Shown piece by piece: positions 8,537 through 17,482 of a stretch of DNA of 64,000 nucleotides. Each line of letters starts with the position of its first letter. Within the stretch, counting starts at the first letter, position 1. The stretch is from positions 292,023 through 356,022 of the forward strand of contig CAKTDA010000005.1 of the NCBI GenBank assembly GCA_934541105.1, read 5' to 3'. The notes under the pieces are model-generated. The model did no database searches, was not told where the DNA came from, and saw nothing but the letters and a program-made list of their open reading frames with translations. The translations under genes were made by a program, and so were the position numbers. Source of the stretch: an uncultured Luteitalea sp. (lineage in GTDB: Bacteria; Acidobacteriota; Vicinamibacteria; Vicinamibacterales; Vicinamibacteraceae).

Positions 8537-8571
8537 AGTCAGAAGTGAAGTCAGAAGTGAAGTCAGAAGTG
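8502..8571 (+). repeat. Tandem repeat of a 12-bp unit at kinase 3' end
   Basis: Four perfect head-to-tail copies of AAGTCAGAAGTG (8524-8571), preceded by degenerate GTCAGAA units from 8502. The array begins inside the kinase reading frame, encodes its last residues and provides its stop (TGA 8534-8536), then continues into the intergenic region. Its base composition is far more AT-rich than the surroundings. Confidence 0.9.
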
Positions 8572-8611
8572 GGACGGCAGAAGATGCTCACGTGGCGCGG
8601 GGATGAGTCGA

Positions 8612-8640
8612 TTCGTGGGCGTCGACGTTCACGTCGACGC
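8612..8640 (+). repeat. Covarying-hairpin repeat, copy c
   Basis: TTCGTGG leader (8612-8618), then a perfect 10-bp stem with arm GCGTCGACGT, loop TC, and the complementary arm ending at 8640. It lies between the kinase 3' repeat and the 3' end of the molybdoenzyme operon, so it could act as a convergent boundary. Confidence 0.8.
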
Positions 8641-8650
8641 TTGCATTTCA

Positions 8651-8884
8651 CTATGGCCGTTCGAGCTTGTAGAGGTACCGGAGCAGGCCGACGTTGAGGA
8701 GCAGGCACGCGAGGCTCGCGAACGCGGCGGGCCAGACGACGGTGGAATCGCCCCCGAGGAACGCGTTCATCGTCGCCGTGAACAGCCAGAGCTGCAGGAT
8801 CACGACGACGATCACGAACGCGAGCATCCCGTAGATGATCGTGCTGCGCTGCTCGCGGGTGAAGACGCGGCGCCGGGCGGCCAT
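8651..8884 (-). CDS. Small two-TM protein, last gene of molybdoenzyme operon
   Basis: 77 aa from ATG 8884. This start lies 1 nt beyond the stop of the Rieske gene, strong evidence for translational coupling. The basic N-terminus MAARRRVFTREQR is followed by two hydrophobic helices (about residues 14-42 and 49-72). I do not recognise a characterised family. By position it is likely a small membrane subunit or anchor of the Rieske/molybdoenzyme complex, comparable to small accessory subunits of quinol-oxidising complexes. No cofactor ligands (Cys, His pairs) are visible. Confidence 0.72.
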   Translation of the reverse strand: MAARRRVFTREQRSTIIYGMLAFVIVVVILQLWLFTATMNAFLGGDSTVVWPAAFASLACLLLNVGLLRYLYKLERP

Positions 8885-8885
8885 G

Positions 8886-9479
8886 TCAGGTGGTCCTCCA
8901 GTCGATGCCGACCGCATAGACGTCGTCGCCTCGGACGTCGAGGCGCACGCGCGGCAGCGGTCGCGGCGGGGGGCCCGCGACGACGTTGCCCGAGCGCAGG
9001 TCGAAGACGCCGTTGTGGCATGGGCAGAAGAGCGTGCCGTCTTCCATGCGCGGCGTCACGGCGCAGGCAAGGTGCGTGCATTTCTGGCCGTACGCGACGA
9101 GTTCCGATTCCGACAGCCGCACGAGCAGGCAGTTGTCGTGCTCGCCGGGGTAGTAGAACACCTGCGCGCCCCCGACTGGCAGCGCGCGCAGTGACGCGAT
9201 GCGGGCTTCCGGCAGCGACTGCTTGTCGCGCAGCCACTGCTGCGCGGCAATCCAGAACTGGCCGGTGGTGAAGGCGCCGCTCGTGAGCACCATGAACTTC
9301 ATGAAGTCGCGGCGCTCGACGTAGTGGTCGGCGGGCCAGTCGATGGGGAAGTCCTGCCGCCAGGCCGGCTGCTCCTCGGCAGGTCGGAAGTCGGGCGCCA
9401 CGCTGAGGCGCTCGCCTTCATGTGCCGGTATCTCGAGGCGCGCGGCCGTACGCGCGCGAGGGTCGATCGTCTCTGTCAT
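8886..9479 (-). CDS. Rieske [2Fe-2S] protein with TAT-like signal
   Basis: 197 aa. The Rieske cluster ligands are complete: C134-T-H136 with LAC139, and CPCH with C152/H155. An RRDFMK twin-arginine motif (56-61) is followed by a hydrophobic stretch (residues 62-80), so the Rieske domain is probably anchored in and exported across the membrane, as in bc1-type and related complexes. It lies in a tightly spaced operon between the 4Fe-4S subunit (6 nt upstream) and a small membrane protein (1 nt downstream). Inferred role: electron carrier linking a quinol or cytochrome b to the molybdoenzyme or to a periplasmic partner. The N-terminal 50 residues are unusually long before the TAT motif. Confidence 0.85.
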   Translation of the reverse strand: MTETIDPRARTAARLEIPAHEGERLSVAPDFRPAEEQPAWRQDFPIDWPADHYVERRDFMKFMVLTSGAFTTGQFWIAAQQWLRDKQSLPEARIASLRALPVGGAQVFYYPGEHDNCLLVRLSESELVAYGQKCTHLACAVTPRMEDGTLFCPCHNGVFDLRSGNVVAGPPPRPLPRVRLDVRGDDVYAVGIDWRTT

Positions 9480-9485
9480 GGCTCC

Positions 9486-10162
9486 TCAGATCTCCACGTC
9501 GGCAAAGGGGTCGTTCGCGGCGCCCGCCGCCGGCGCGTCGGTCGCCGGAACGACCTTGAGCGACACGGCGCGTGGGCGCGACTGCTCGGACATCGCCGCG
9601 GTCACGTCCACCCATGGCGCCTGCGCGGAGAGCGCGCGCGGCGTCATCACGAACACCTTCGTCGTGATCACCTGATCGCCGAACTGGAACTGGTTGACCG
9701 GTGCCGATGCCGGCCGCAACTGCTCGATCTGTTCACGGGTGCCGAAATACAGCGCCTGGCTCGGACACACCGTCGCGCACATGGGCTTCTTGCCGACGCT
9801 CGATCGGTCGTAGCACATGTCGCACTTCATCATGATCTGGCGGTCCTCGTAGACCTCGGGCACGCCGAACGGGCAGGCCTGCACGCAGTTGCCGCAGGCG
9901 ATGCAGCGCGGCTTGCGCGCCGTCTGCACGACGCCGTCCGCGGTGCGCTTGATGGCGTCGGCCGGGCACACCTCGGCGCACGTCGGCTGCTCGCAGTGCA
10001 TGCAGACGATGGGCACGGTCTGGACGCTGTCGCCGCGGTTGACGTATTCGAGGTGGATCATCGACTCGCCGCGATGCGTGTCGCACTCGGTGCAGGCGTG
10101 CACGCACGCCTGGCAGCCGATGCAGCGGTTGTGGTCGATGAAGAAGTGCAGGTGTCCGGGTT

Positions 10163-10166
<4 letters not shown>
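9486..10166 (-). CDS. 4Fe-4S electron-transfer subunit (NrfC/DmsB-like, four clusters)
   Basis: 226 aa from GTG 10166, whose GTGA overlaps the stop of the molybdopterin gene. The frame is open further upstream, but there it overlaps that gene. Four cysteine clusters are visible in order: CIGCQACVHAC; CEQPTCAEVCPADAI; CIACGNCVQACPFG; and CDMC...CATVCPSQAL. This is the pattern of the beta subunits of DMSO-reductase-family enzymes, which wire the molybdenum subunit to a membrane quinone site. There is no signal peptide, so the dimer is probably cytoplasmic. The last ~60 residues are Ala/Pro-rich and without motifs. Confidence 0.88.
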
Positions 10167-12436
<2,270 letters not shown>

Positions 12437-14722
12437 TCAGAGTCCTTCCCGCGTGGCGGGCAGCGCCGCGGAGTCGCGCGTGTCGAGATGGGCGCGCCAC
12501 AGCGCGCCCTGCGCGAGGCCGACGAGCGCGCGCTTGCAGCGCGGGCACAACTGCTGGTAGTGCGTGCCGTCGGGCAGTTCGTAGCGGAAGCCCAGCTCGC
12601 GCTCGACGACCTGGAGGTCGCGCACCATCATCGCCGGCGCGTAGGCCGTGCCGCACCGATGGCAGTGCGCCTGATCCCCCCGCGCACCGGCTTCCTTGTA
12701 GAAGCCCACGCCGAGCTGTGCCGGGCGCTGGAACACGTGGAAGAACTTGCCGAACGGCAGGTACAGCAGCGTGAAGATCACCGTCACCGCGTGCAGGATC
12801 GCCAGGAAGTCGTAGCCGTAGCCCTTCATCCAGGTGTAGCTCGCGGTGAGCATCAGGCCGGTGACGCTGATGGCAAACAGCAGCAGCAGCGGGAGGATGT
12901 CCTGCCCGAACTGCTGCGCCGCGGCGGCGCCGTGGTCCACCATGCGTCGCCGGAACGCGAGCATCACGCCCGCGATGACGAGCAGCGACGACCACACGAG
13001 GCCGTGGAAGGCGAGGAACGCGATGATCGACTCGATGCGGAAGTCCTGCACCGGCAGGCCGAAGACGTAGGCCCTGTACGACTCGAGATCGCCGGGCACC
13101 GTCTCGAAGTGGACCCAGCCCCACACGAGCGGGAACGTGATGGCGGCCGCGAGGATGCAGCCCCACATGATCAACAAGTGCGCGGCGCCGCGCAGCGACG
13201 CGCGACGGAAGATGAAGCGGTTTGCCGCGAACTCCACGAGCCCGCGCCGCCCGAGCTGCGCGAGATTCGGGGCCAGCCGGCCACGCATGGCGAACGCCTG
13301 CCAGCCGCGCCGCCAGTACATCCGCGTCGGCGGCCGGTTGAGCCACATCGCATACCGGTAGGTGATGCCGAAGGCCGCGAACAACGTCGCGAACGTGTAA
13401 CCGACGAGTGCCGCGTCGAAGTTCTGCAGCCGGCGGGATCCGACGACGACCGCCGCGGCGGTGGCGAGCGTGACGAGCACGGCCCAGGCACCCGCCCGCG
13501 TGCGCTCGACACGCTGGCGCGCCGCGGGCGAGAGCGTGACGCGCGCGGCGGCGTCGCCGGGCTCGAACACGCGCCTGTTGGCGTACCACAGCGCCACGGC
13601 CGTCGCCGACAGCAACAGGAACCCCGGCCACACGACGCCGAGGCGATCGTGGAAGGCGCCGAGGAGGATCGGCGGAAAGAAGCCGCCGAGCCCGCCGAGT
13701 GCCCCGACGAGTCCGGTGACCGTGCCGACCTCGGTCGGGAAGCGCTCCGGCACCAGCTTGAAGACCGCGCCGTTGCCGAGCCCGAGCAGCGCCGCGCACG
13801 CGAGCGCGCCGACCGTGAACGGCACCATCGACGGCACCGCGAGCAGCAAGGCGAACACCGCCACGCCGGCAAACACCCACGACAGCACCTGGGCGCCGCC
13901 GATGCGGTCCGAGAGCCAGCCGCCGACGGGCCGCAGCAGCGTGGCGAGCACGACGAACCCCGCCGCGCGGAACCCCGCGTCGGCAGGCGACAACCCGAAC
14001 TGCACGCGCAGGAGCGTGGGCAGGTAGATCGAGAAGGCGACAAAGCCGCCGAACGTGAGGAAGTAGAACGCGCCGAGCAGCCACGCCACCGGTTCGCGCC
14101 GCAGCACGCCGAACATCGCCTCGAACGACGAGGGGCGCACCGTGGACGGCGCGTTGCGTGCGAACGCGTAGAAGATGCCGGCCCAGGCGAGCAGCGCGAC
14201 CCCGACCCCCTGGAACACGCGCTCCCAGCCGAACGACGCCGCGACGAGCGGCCCGCCGAACACGGCCGCCGACTGGCCCATCAGACCGAGGCCGTAGATG
14301 CCGAGCGCCGTGCCCTGTCGGGCCGGCGGCGTCCAGCGCGACACGAAGCCGACGCCAATCGAGAACGACGACCCCGCGAGACCGATGAAGAACGCCGACG
14401 CCACGAGCGTCGCGTAACTCGACGTGAACGTGACGATCCACGCGGCGACTGCCGACACCACGAGCAGGATCGTGAACATCGACCGGCCGCCGTACCGGTC
14501 GGTGAGGATGCCCATCGGCAGCCGCGCCAGCGAACCGAGGAGCACGGGCACGGCGACGAGCAGTGCCGTCTGCGTGGCCGTGAGGCCGTACAGGCTGCCG
14601 AACACGGAGGCGAGCCCGCCGACGAGCCCCCACGCCATGAAGCTCAGTGCGAACGAGATCGTCGCGAGCCCCAGTGCGCGTCTCGCGCTGGCATCCGATG
14701 CATCAGCCGTCCCTTGCGCCAC
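12437..14722 (-). CDS. NarK-type nitrate transporter fused to cytochrome b domain and four-Cys tail
   Basis: 761 aa from GTG 14722, with GAGGAGG placed 7 nt before it. Residues ~15-385 form a 12-TM MFS carrier of the nitrate/nitrite porter type: R67 in ARLPMGILTDRYGG, R264 in LRPVGGWLSDRIGG, and the signature GLVGALGGLGGFFPP (337-351). After a basic linker, residues ~410-665 form a second membrane domain resembling NarI/DsrM-type cytochrome b, with histidines in or near helices (H515, H573, H644, H662) that could bind heme b. The C-terminus has a CHRC (687-690) and CPRC (726-729) pair, a zinc-ribbon or rubredoxin-like site. The frame is continuous. This suggests substrate import and quinol oxidation joined in one polypeptide. 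Confidence 0.85.
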   Translation of the reverse strand: MAQGTADASDASARRALGLATISFALSFMAWGLVGGLASVFGSLYGLTATQTALLVAVPVLLGSLARLPMGILTDRYGGRSMFTILLVVSAVAAWIVTFTSSYATLVASAFFIGLAGSSFSIGVGFVSRWTPPARQGTALGIYGLGLMGQSAAVFGGPLVAASFGWERVFQGVGVALLAWAGIFYAFARNAPSTVRPSSFEAMFGVLRREPVAWLLGAFYFLTFGGFVAFSIYLPTLLRVQFGLSPADAGFRAAGFVVLATLLRPVGGWLSDRIGGAQVLSWVFAGVAVFALLLAVPSMVPFTVGALACAALLGLGNGAVFKLVPERFPTEVGTVTGLVGALGGLGGFFPPILLGAFHDRLGVVWPGFLLLSATAVALWYANRRVFEPGDAAARVTLSPAARQRVERTRAGAWAVLVTLATAAAVVVGSRRLQNFDAALVGYTFATLFAAFGITYRYAMWLNRPPTRMYWRRGWQAFAMRGRLAPNLAQLGRRGLVEFAANRFIFRRASLRGAAHLLIMWGCILAAAITFPLVWGWVHFETVPGDLESYRAYVFGLPVQDFRIESIIAFLAFHGLVWSSLLVIAGVMLAFRRRMVDHGAAAAQQFGQDILPLLLLFAISVTGLMLTASYTWMKGYGYDFLAILHAVTVIFTLLYLPFGKFFHVFQRPAQLGVGFYKEAGARGDQAHCHRCGTAYAPAMMVRDLQVVERELGFRYELPDGTHYQQLCPRCKRALVGLAQGALWRAHLDTRDSAALPATREGL

Positions 14723-14746
14723 TCGATGCCCTCCTCGGGCCTGCCC

Positions 14747-14775
14747 AGTCTTTTGCGATGGCGCGTCGATGTCAA
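14747..14775 (-). promoter_or_regulatory. Candidate sigma70-type promoter for the molybdoenzyme operon
   Basis: On the minus strand TTGACA (14770-14775) and AAGACT (14747-14752) are 17 nt apart, in the 60-bp gap before the NarK-cytochrome b gene. The -35 is consensus and the -10 is weak. A weak -10 would fit a promoter needing an activator, but no FNR- or NarL-type operator is clear. Confidence 0.4.
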
Positions 14776-14782
14776 GGAAGGG

Positions 14783-15136
14783 CTAGCCCAACCCCCGCTG
14801 CACCTTGGCCACGAGGCGATCGTTCTGCAGCACCGCGTGCACGACGCGCCCGTCCGCCGTGGCCCAGACGAGCGTTCGCGTCTGCGCACCCGGCATCTCC
14901 GAACGGTTCACCTCGCGATAGTGGGGGCCGAGCACCCGCACGAGCGCCGCCGCGCTCATGCCCTGATGGAGCTGCTCGAAGATGGCCGCGCTGAGGTCGC
15001 GCGCGGCCGTTGCGCCGCGGCCACGGCGCGCGAAGCGGGCGCCGATCCGGCTGATCAACGGCCGGCCGAGGCGGTACACCAGTGCCGCAGCTCCCGTGGC
15101 CACCGTGGCACCGAGCGCGTAGCGCCGTGCCGTCAC
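14783..15136 (-). CDS. Small membrane-anchored protein with BamE/OmlA-like core
   Basis: 117 aa from GTG 15136 (GTGA overlap with the preceding gene). A single hydrophobic segment near the N-terminus (YALGATVATGAAALVYRLG) is followed by a basic stretch. The soluble part contains GMSAAALVRVLGPHYREV and a beta-rich tail (RTLVWATADGRVVHAVLQNDRLVAKVQRG). This resembles the GMT..QV..LLG..P then strand-rich pattern of SmpA/OmlA-like folds, though the match is by eye and distant. The role is unknown. It is translationally coupled to a thioredoxin-fold gene and lies just upstream of the molybdoenzyme operon on the same strand. Confidence 0.6.
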   Translation of the reverse strand: MTARRYALGATVATGAAALVYRLGRPLISRIGARFARRGRGATAARDLSAAIFEQLHQGMSAAALVRVLGPHYREVNRSEMPGAQTRTLVWATADGRVVHAVLQNDRLVAKVQRGLG

Positions 15137-15501
15137 AGGGCTTCGCCCTCGCACTCCGGGCAGCGGATCTCCAGGTACTCGAGGGCGCGGCGCACCGCGT
15201 GGACTGGCAGGTCCTCGACGCGCTCGGCCTCGTCGATCTCCACGATCTCGCCCCACTGATCGGCAACGACGAGCAGCGGGCGCGTGCTGCCGCCGATGGG
15301 CTCGGTGGTGACGATGCAGACGGCCGAGAGCGCAGCCGGATCGGGGACGGCCCGTCCGAGAGCCGCGGCGGCAGTCTCGGCCGGGTGGCCGGCGGTAGAC
15401 AGCACCACGACGTTCCGGCGCTGCCAGTGCGTGTCGTAGCGGGCCGTGTCGCCCTGGACGGTGGTCACCGCGAAGTGCGGAACGAGGTCACCCTTCTGCA
15501 T
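15133..15501 (-). CDS. Thioredoxin/peroxiredoxin-fold-like small protein
   Basis: 122 aa, no signal peptide. MQKGDLVPHFAVTTVQGDTARYDTHWQRRNVVVLST resembles the opening of AhpC/TSA-type thioredoxin folds (G..P.F...T..G), but the peroxidatic cysteine/CxxC position is occupied by other residues (LSTAGHPAE). So a normal redox active site is missing. A CPEC motif sits at the very C-terminus instead. It may be a redox-inactive relative or use the terminal cysteines. It follows the cupredoxin gene by 49 bp and overlaps the next gene by 4 nt. Confidence 0.6.
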   Translation of the reverse strand: MQKGDLVPHFAVTTVQGDTARYDTHWQRRNVVVLSTAGHPAETAAAALGRAVPDPAALSAVCIVTTEPIGGSTRPLLVVADQWGEIVEIDEAERVEDLPVHAVRRALEYLEIRCPECEGEAL

Positions 15502-15550
15502 CGACCATCTCCGGGCCGCGCCGTCCGAGGAGCCGCCGACCGGCGCCTGC

Positions 15551-15877
15551 TCACCGCACGTCCACGCGCCCCGACATCGTCGGGTGCAGCGTGCAGACGT
15601 ACGGCAGCGCTGCCGTACCGCTGGCGGTCCATCGCCACGTCTCGCCCGGCGCGATGGTGCCCGAGTCGAGCGCGCGTTCGGCCGATGTTACCGTATGCGG
15701 CACGAGATCGGCGTTGACCCACGCGATCGTGTCGCCGCGTTCGACGACGAGCGCGGCCGGGCTGAAGCGCATGGCCTCGATCTGCACGGTGTGCGTGCGC
15801 GGCGCGGGTCGGCACGAGGCGGCGACGACGAGGCCGAGGATCAGCACCATCGTCGCCACGACCGCATGCCGGCGCAT
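15551..15877 (-). CDS. Cupredoxin-like lipoprotein
   Basis: 108 aa. The N-terminal hydrophobic segment ends in a lipobox-like VVAASC (Cys22), so the protein is probably lipid-anchored outside the cytoplasm. A plastocyanin/azurin-like beta sandwich follows, with candidate type-1 copper ligands H61 (VPHTVTS) and Cys95, His98, Met101 (YVCTLHPTM). Expected role: electron transfer or copper binding at the cell surface. The start overlaps the stop of the DUF4142 gene by 1 nt (TGATG), so both come from the ECF-type promoter at 16486-16513. Confidence 0.82.
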   Translation of the reverse strand: MRRHAVVATMVLILGLVVAASCRPAPRTHTVQIEAMRFSPAALVVERGDTIAWVNADLVPHTVTSAERALDSGTIAPGETWRWTASGTAALPYVCTLHPTMSGRVDVR

Positions 15878-16404
15878 CAGTGCGCCTTCCCCTGGGCCGC
15901 CTGCAGCCGCTTCGCGTGCTCGAGGTGCGCGACGAACGCCGGCCGCACCTTCACGAGGAGCGCCTTCAGTTCGGCGTTGCTTGCCGATGGGATCAGCTGC
16001 GTGTCGAGCGCGTCGATGACCTGCTGGTGATAGGCGACCTCGTGCGCCACGTACGCGCGGTCGAACGCGCCTCCCTTCAGCGTGCGCAGTGTGGCCAGGT
16101 GCTTGTCGCCTCCGGCCTTCAGCGCGCGGCTCGTGTCGTTCTCCTTCGGCGTGACCTTCAGCTTCGTCGCGAGATTCACGGCCGACGTGTTGACCGCGGT
16201 GTGGTCGGTGACCATCAGGGTGGCGAACTGTTTCACGGCGTCGCTGCCGGCCTGCGCAGCCGCCAGCTTGCCCGCATCGACATCCACCTGATTCGCCGTG
16301 ACGACAATCGCCGCAATCTGCGCATCGTCGAGCGCCTGGGCTCCCGCCGTCATCGGCACGCACAGCAGCAGCCCGGCGAACACGCCGGTCCATGAGCGGA
16401 TCAT
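15877..16404 (-). CDS. DUF4142 family exported protein
   Basis: 175 aa with a clear signal peptide (MIRSWTGVFAGLLLCVPMTAGAQA). The mature part matches DUF4142, described as a predicted outer-membrane/periplasmic helical protein: VVTANQVDVDAGKLAAAQA, the conserved VKQFATLMVTDHTAVN, then AYVAHEVAYHQQVIDALD near the C-terminus. The His residues (DHT, HEV, YHQQ) recall ferritin-like helices, so metal binding is possible but not shown. First gene of a two-gene unit with the cupredoxin. It is preceded by a promoter motif identical in its key parts to that of the adjacent ECF sigma gene. Confidence 0.85.
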   Translation of the reverse strand: MIRSWTGVFAGLLLCVPMTAGAQALDDAQIAAIVVTANQVDVDAGKLAAAQAGSDAVKQFATLMVTDHTAVNTSAVNLATKLKVTPKENDTSRALKAGGDKHLATLRTLKGGAFDRAYVAHEVAYHQQVIDALDTQLIPSASNAELKALLVKVRPAFVAHLEHAKRLQAAQGKAH

Positions 16405-16485
16405 TGCAACACTCCCTCGTGCGGCATGCCGGGATGGCATACCGGTGCGCGTGCCGGACCTGATGGCCTCGGTCGCCCACACCCG

Positions 16486-16513
16486 TTGGAGGGCGCACGC
16501 TCGAAAAGGTGAC
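16486..16513 (-). promoter_or_regulatory. ECF-type promoter, copy 1 (DUF4142/cupredoxin)
   Basis: On the minus strand GTCACCTTTTCG (16502-16513), 10 nt, then CTCCAA (16486-16491). The two blocks, their order and the 10-nt spacing are identical to the motif before the sigma-factor gene. It lies about 80 nt before the DUF4142 start. Confidence 0.72.
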
Positions 16514-16528
16514 GCCGTCCGCGGCGTG

Positions 16529-17410
16529 TCAGTCTCTGGCGGGATCGTCGTCGTCGGCGGCGACGGGTGCCGGCGTCGCGGCGTCGAGGATGTACAGGGC
16601 GGCGCTGATGCCTTCCTCGACGCGGCTGGCGTGCTGCTGGATGGTGCAGAGATGATCGAGCGCGTCGAGACCGTCGAGTGCCGACTGCAGTTCGCGGCGC
16701 ATCGCATCGACCTGCGCGCGCGTCAACCGTACGTCGCGTGCAGCGTCGATCTTCGCGAACACCCCGGCGACGATGCGATCGCAGCGCGGGCGGTGGAACC
16801 GGAACGCATCGGGAGCGTCGGCGCCGGTGCGTTCGAGGAGGCGCTGGCGCAGCGTCGCGCGGCCGCGCGACAGCCGGGTCTTGACGACGTCCTCACTGAC
16901 GTCGAGGCAGTCCGCAGTCTCGGCCGTGCTGAGTCCCTCGACCTCCCGCAGCATGAACACCTCGCGCATGCCGTCGGGCAGCGAGTCGATTGCCCATTCG
17001 AGCAGGAGCCGCAGTTCGGCGCTGAAGGCCTCTCGTTCCGGGTTCTCGGAAGGGTGTCGGGACATGAACGGCACCACGTTCGGATGATCCTCGTCGAAAG
17101 TGTCGTGGACGGGACGGCGCACGCGCGCGAGCGCCTCGTTGATGGCGATTCGCGTCAGCCATGTCGAGAACCGCGCCGTGTGGTGGAACTGGCGCAGGTG
17201 CGTGAACGCATTGACGAACGCCTGCTGCATCACGTCCTCGGCCTCGACCTCGTCGCGGACGATGCTGCGCGCGGCGCGGTAGATGCGCTCGTTGTAGCGG
17301 CGCATCAGGGGTTCGAAGGCGGCCGTGTGTCCGGCCAGTACCTGCTGGATCAGAAGGTCGTCGTCGGCGCCGGCGGGATCTGGCGCCGCAGGGTTCGGAA
17401 TCGGTATCAC
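16529..17410 (-). CDS. ECF-type RNA polymerase sigma factor with C-terminal extension
   Basis: 293 aa from GTG 17410. Region 2 (residues ~22-95) holds AFEPLMRRYNERIYRAARSIVRD, EAEDVMQQAFVNAF and FSTWLTRIAINEAL. Region 4 (~130-190) holds the LPDGMREVFMLREVEGLSTAETADCL and VKTRLSRGRATLRQRL helix-turn-helix. After the RCDRIVAGVFAKI segment there is an extra ~75-residue helical tail (residues ~220-293), ending in an acidic low-complexity stretch. No anti-sigma factor gene is adjacent, so the tail may replace it. The promoter motif at 17426-17453 matches that before the DUF4142 gene, implying autoregulation and a small local regulon. Confidence 0.88.
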   Translation of the reverse strand: MIPIPNPAAPDPAGADDDLLIQQVLAGHTAAFEPLMRRYNERIYRAARSIVRDEVEAEDVMQQAFVNAFTHLRQFHHTARFSTWLTRIAINEALARVRRPVHDTFDEDHPNVVPFMSRHPSENPEREAFSAELRLLLEWAIDSLPDGMREVFMLREVEGLSTAETADCLDVSEDVVKTRLSRGRATLRQRLLERTGADAPDAFRFHRPRCDRIVAGVFAKIDAARDVRLTRAQVDAMRRELQSALDGLDALDHLCTIQQHASRVEEGISAALYILDAATPAPVAADDDDPARD

Positions 17411-17425
17411 GGGTGTCCTCGATCA

Positions 17426-17453
17426 TTGGAGTCGGCACTGCCGAAAAGGTGAC
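17426..17453 (-). promoter_or_regulatory. ECF-type promoter, copy 2 (sigma gene)
   Basis: On the minus strand GTCACCTTTTCG (17442-17453), 10 nt, then CTCCAA (17426-17431), 15 nt before the GTG start; a GAGGA stretch serves as RBS. Same arrangement as copy 1. Confidence 0.72.
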
Positions 17454-17482
17454 ACGACCCTTCTACAGCGTACTCCCCACGC

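Noticed and set aside
8502..8571. Repeats at the kinase 3' end considered as a CRISPR array
   Set aside because: Units are 12 bp and directly adjacent, without unique spacers; no cas genes are present.
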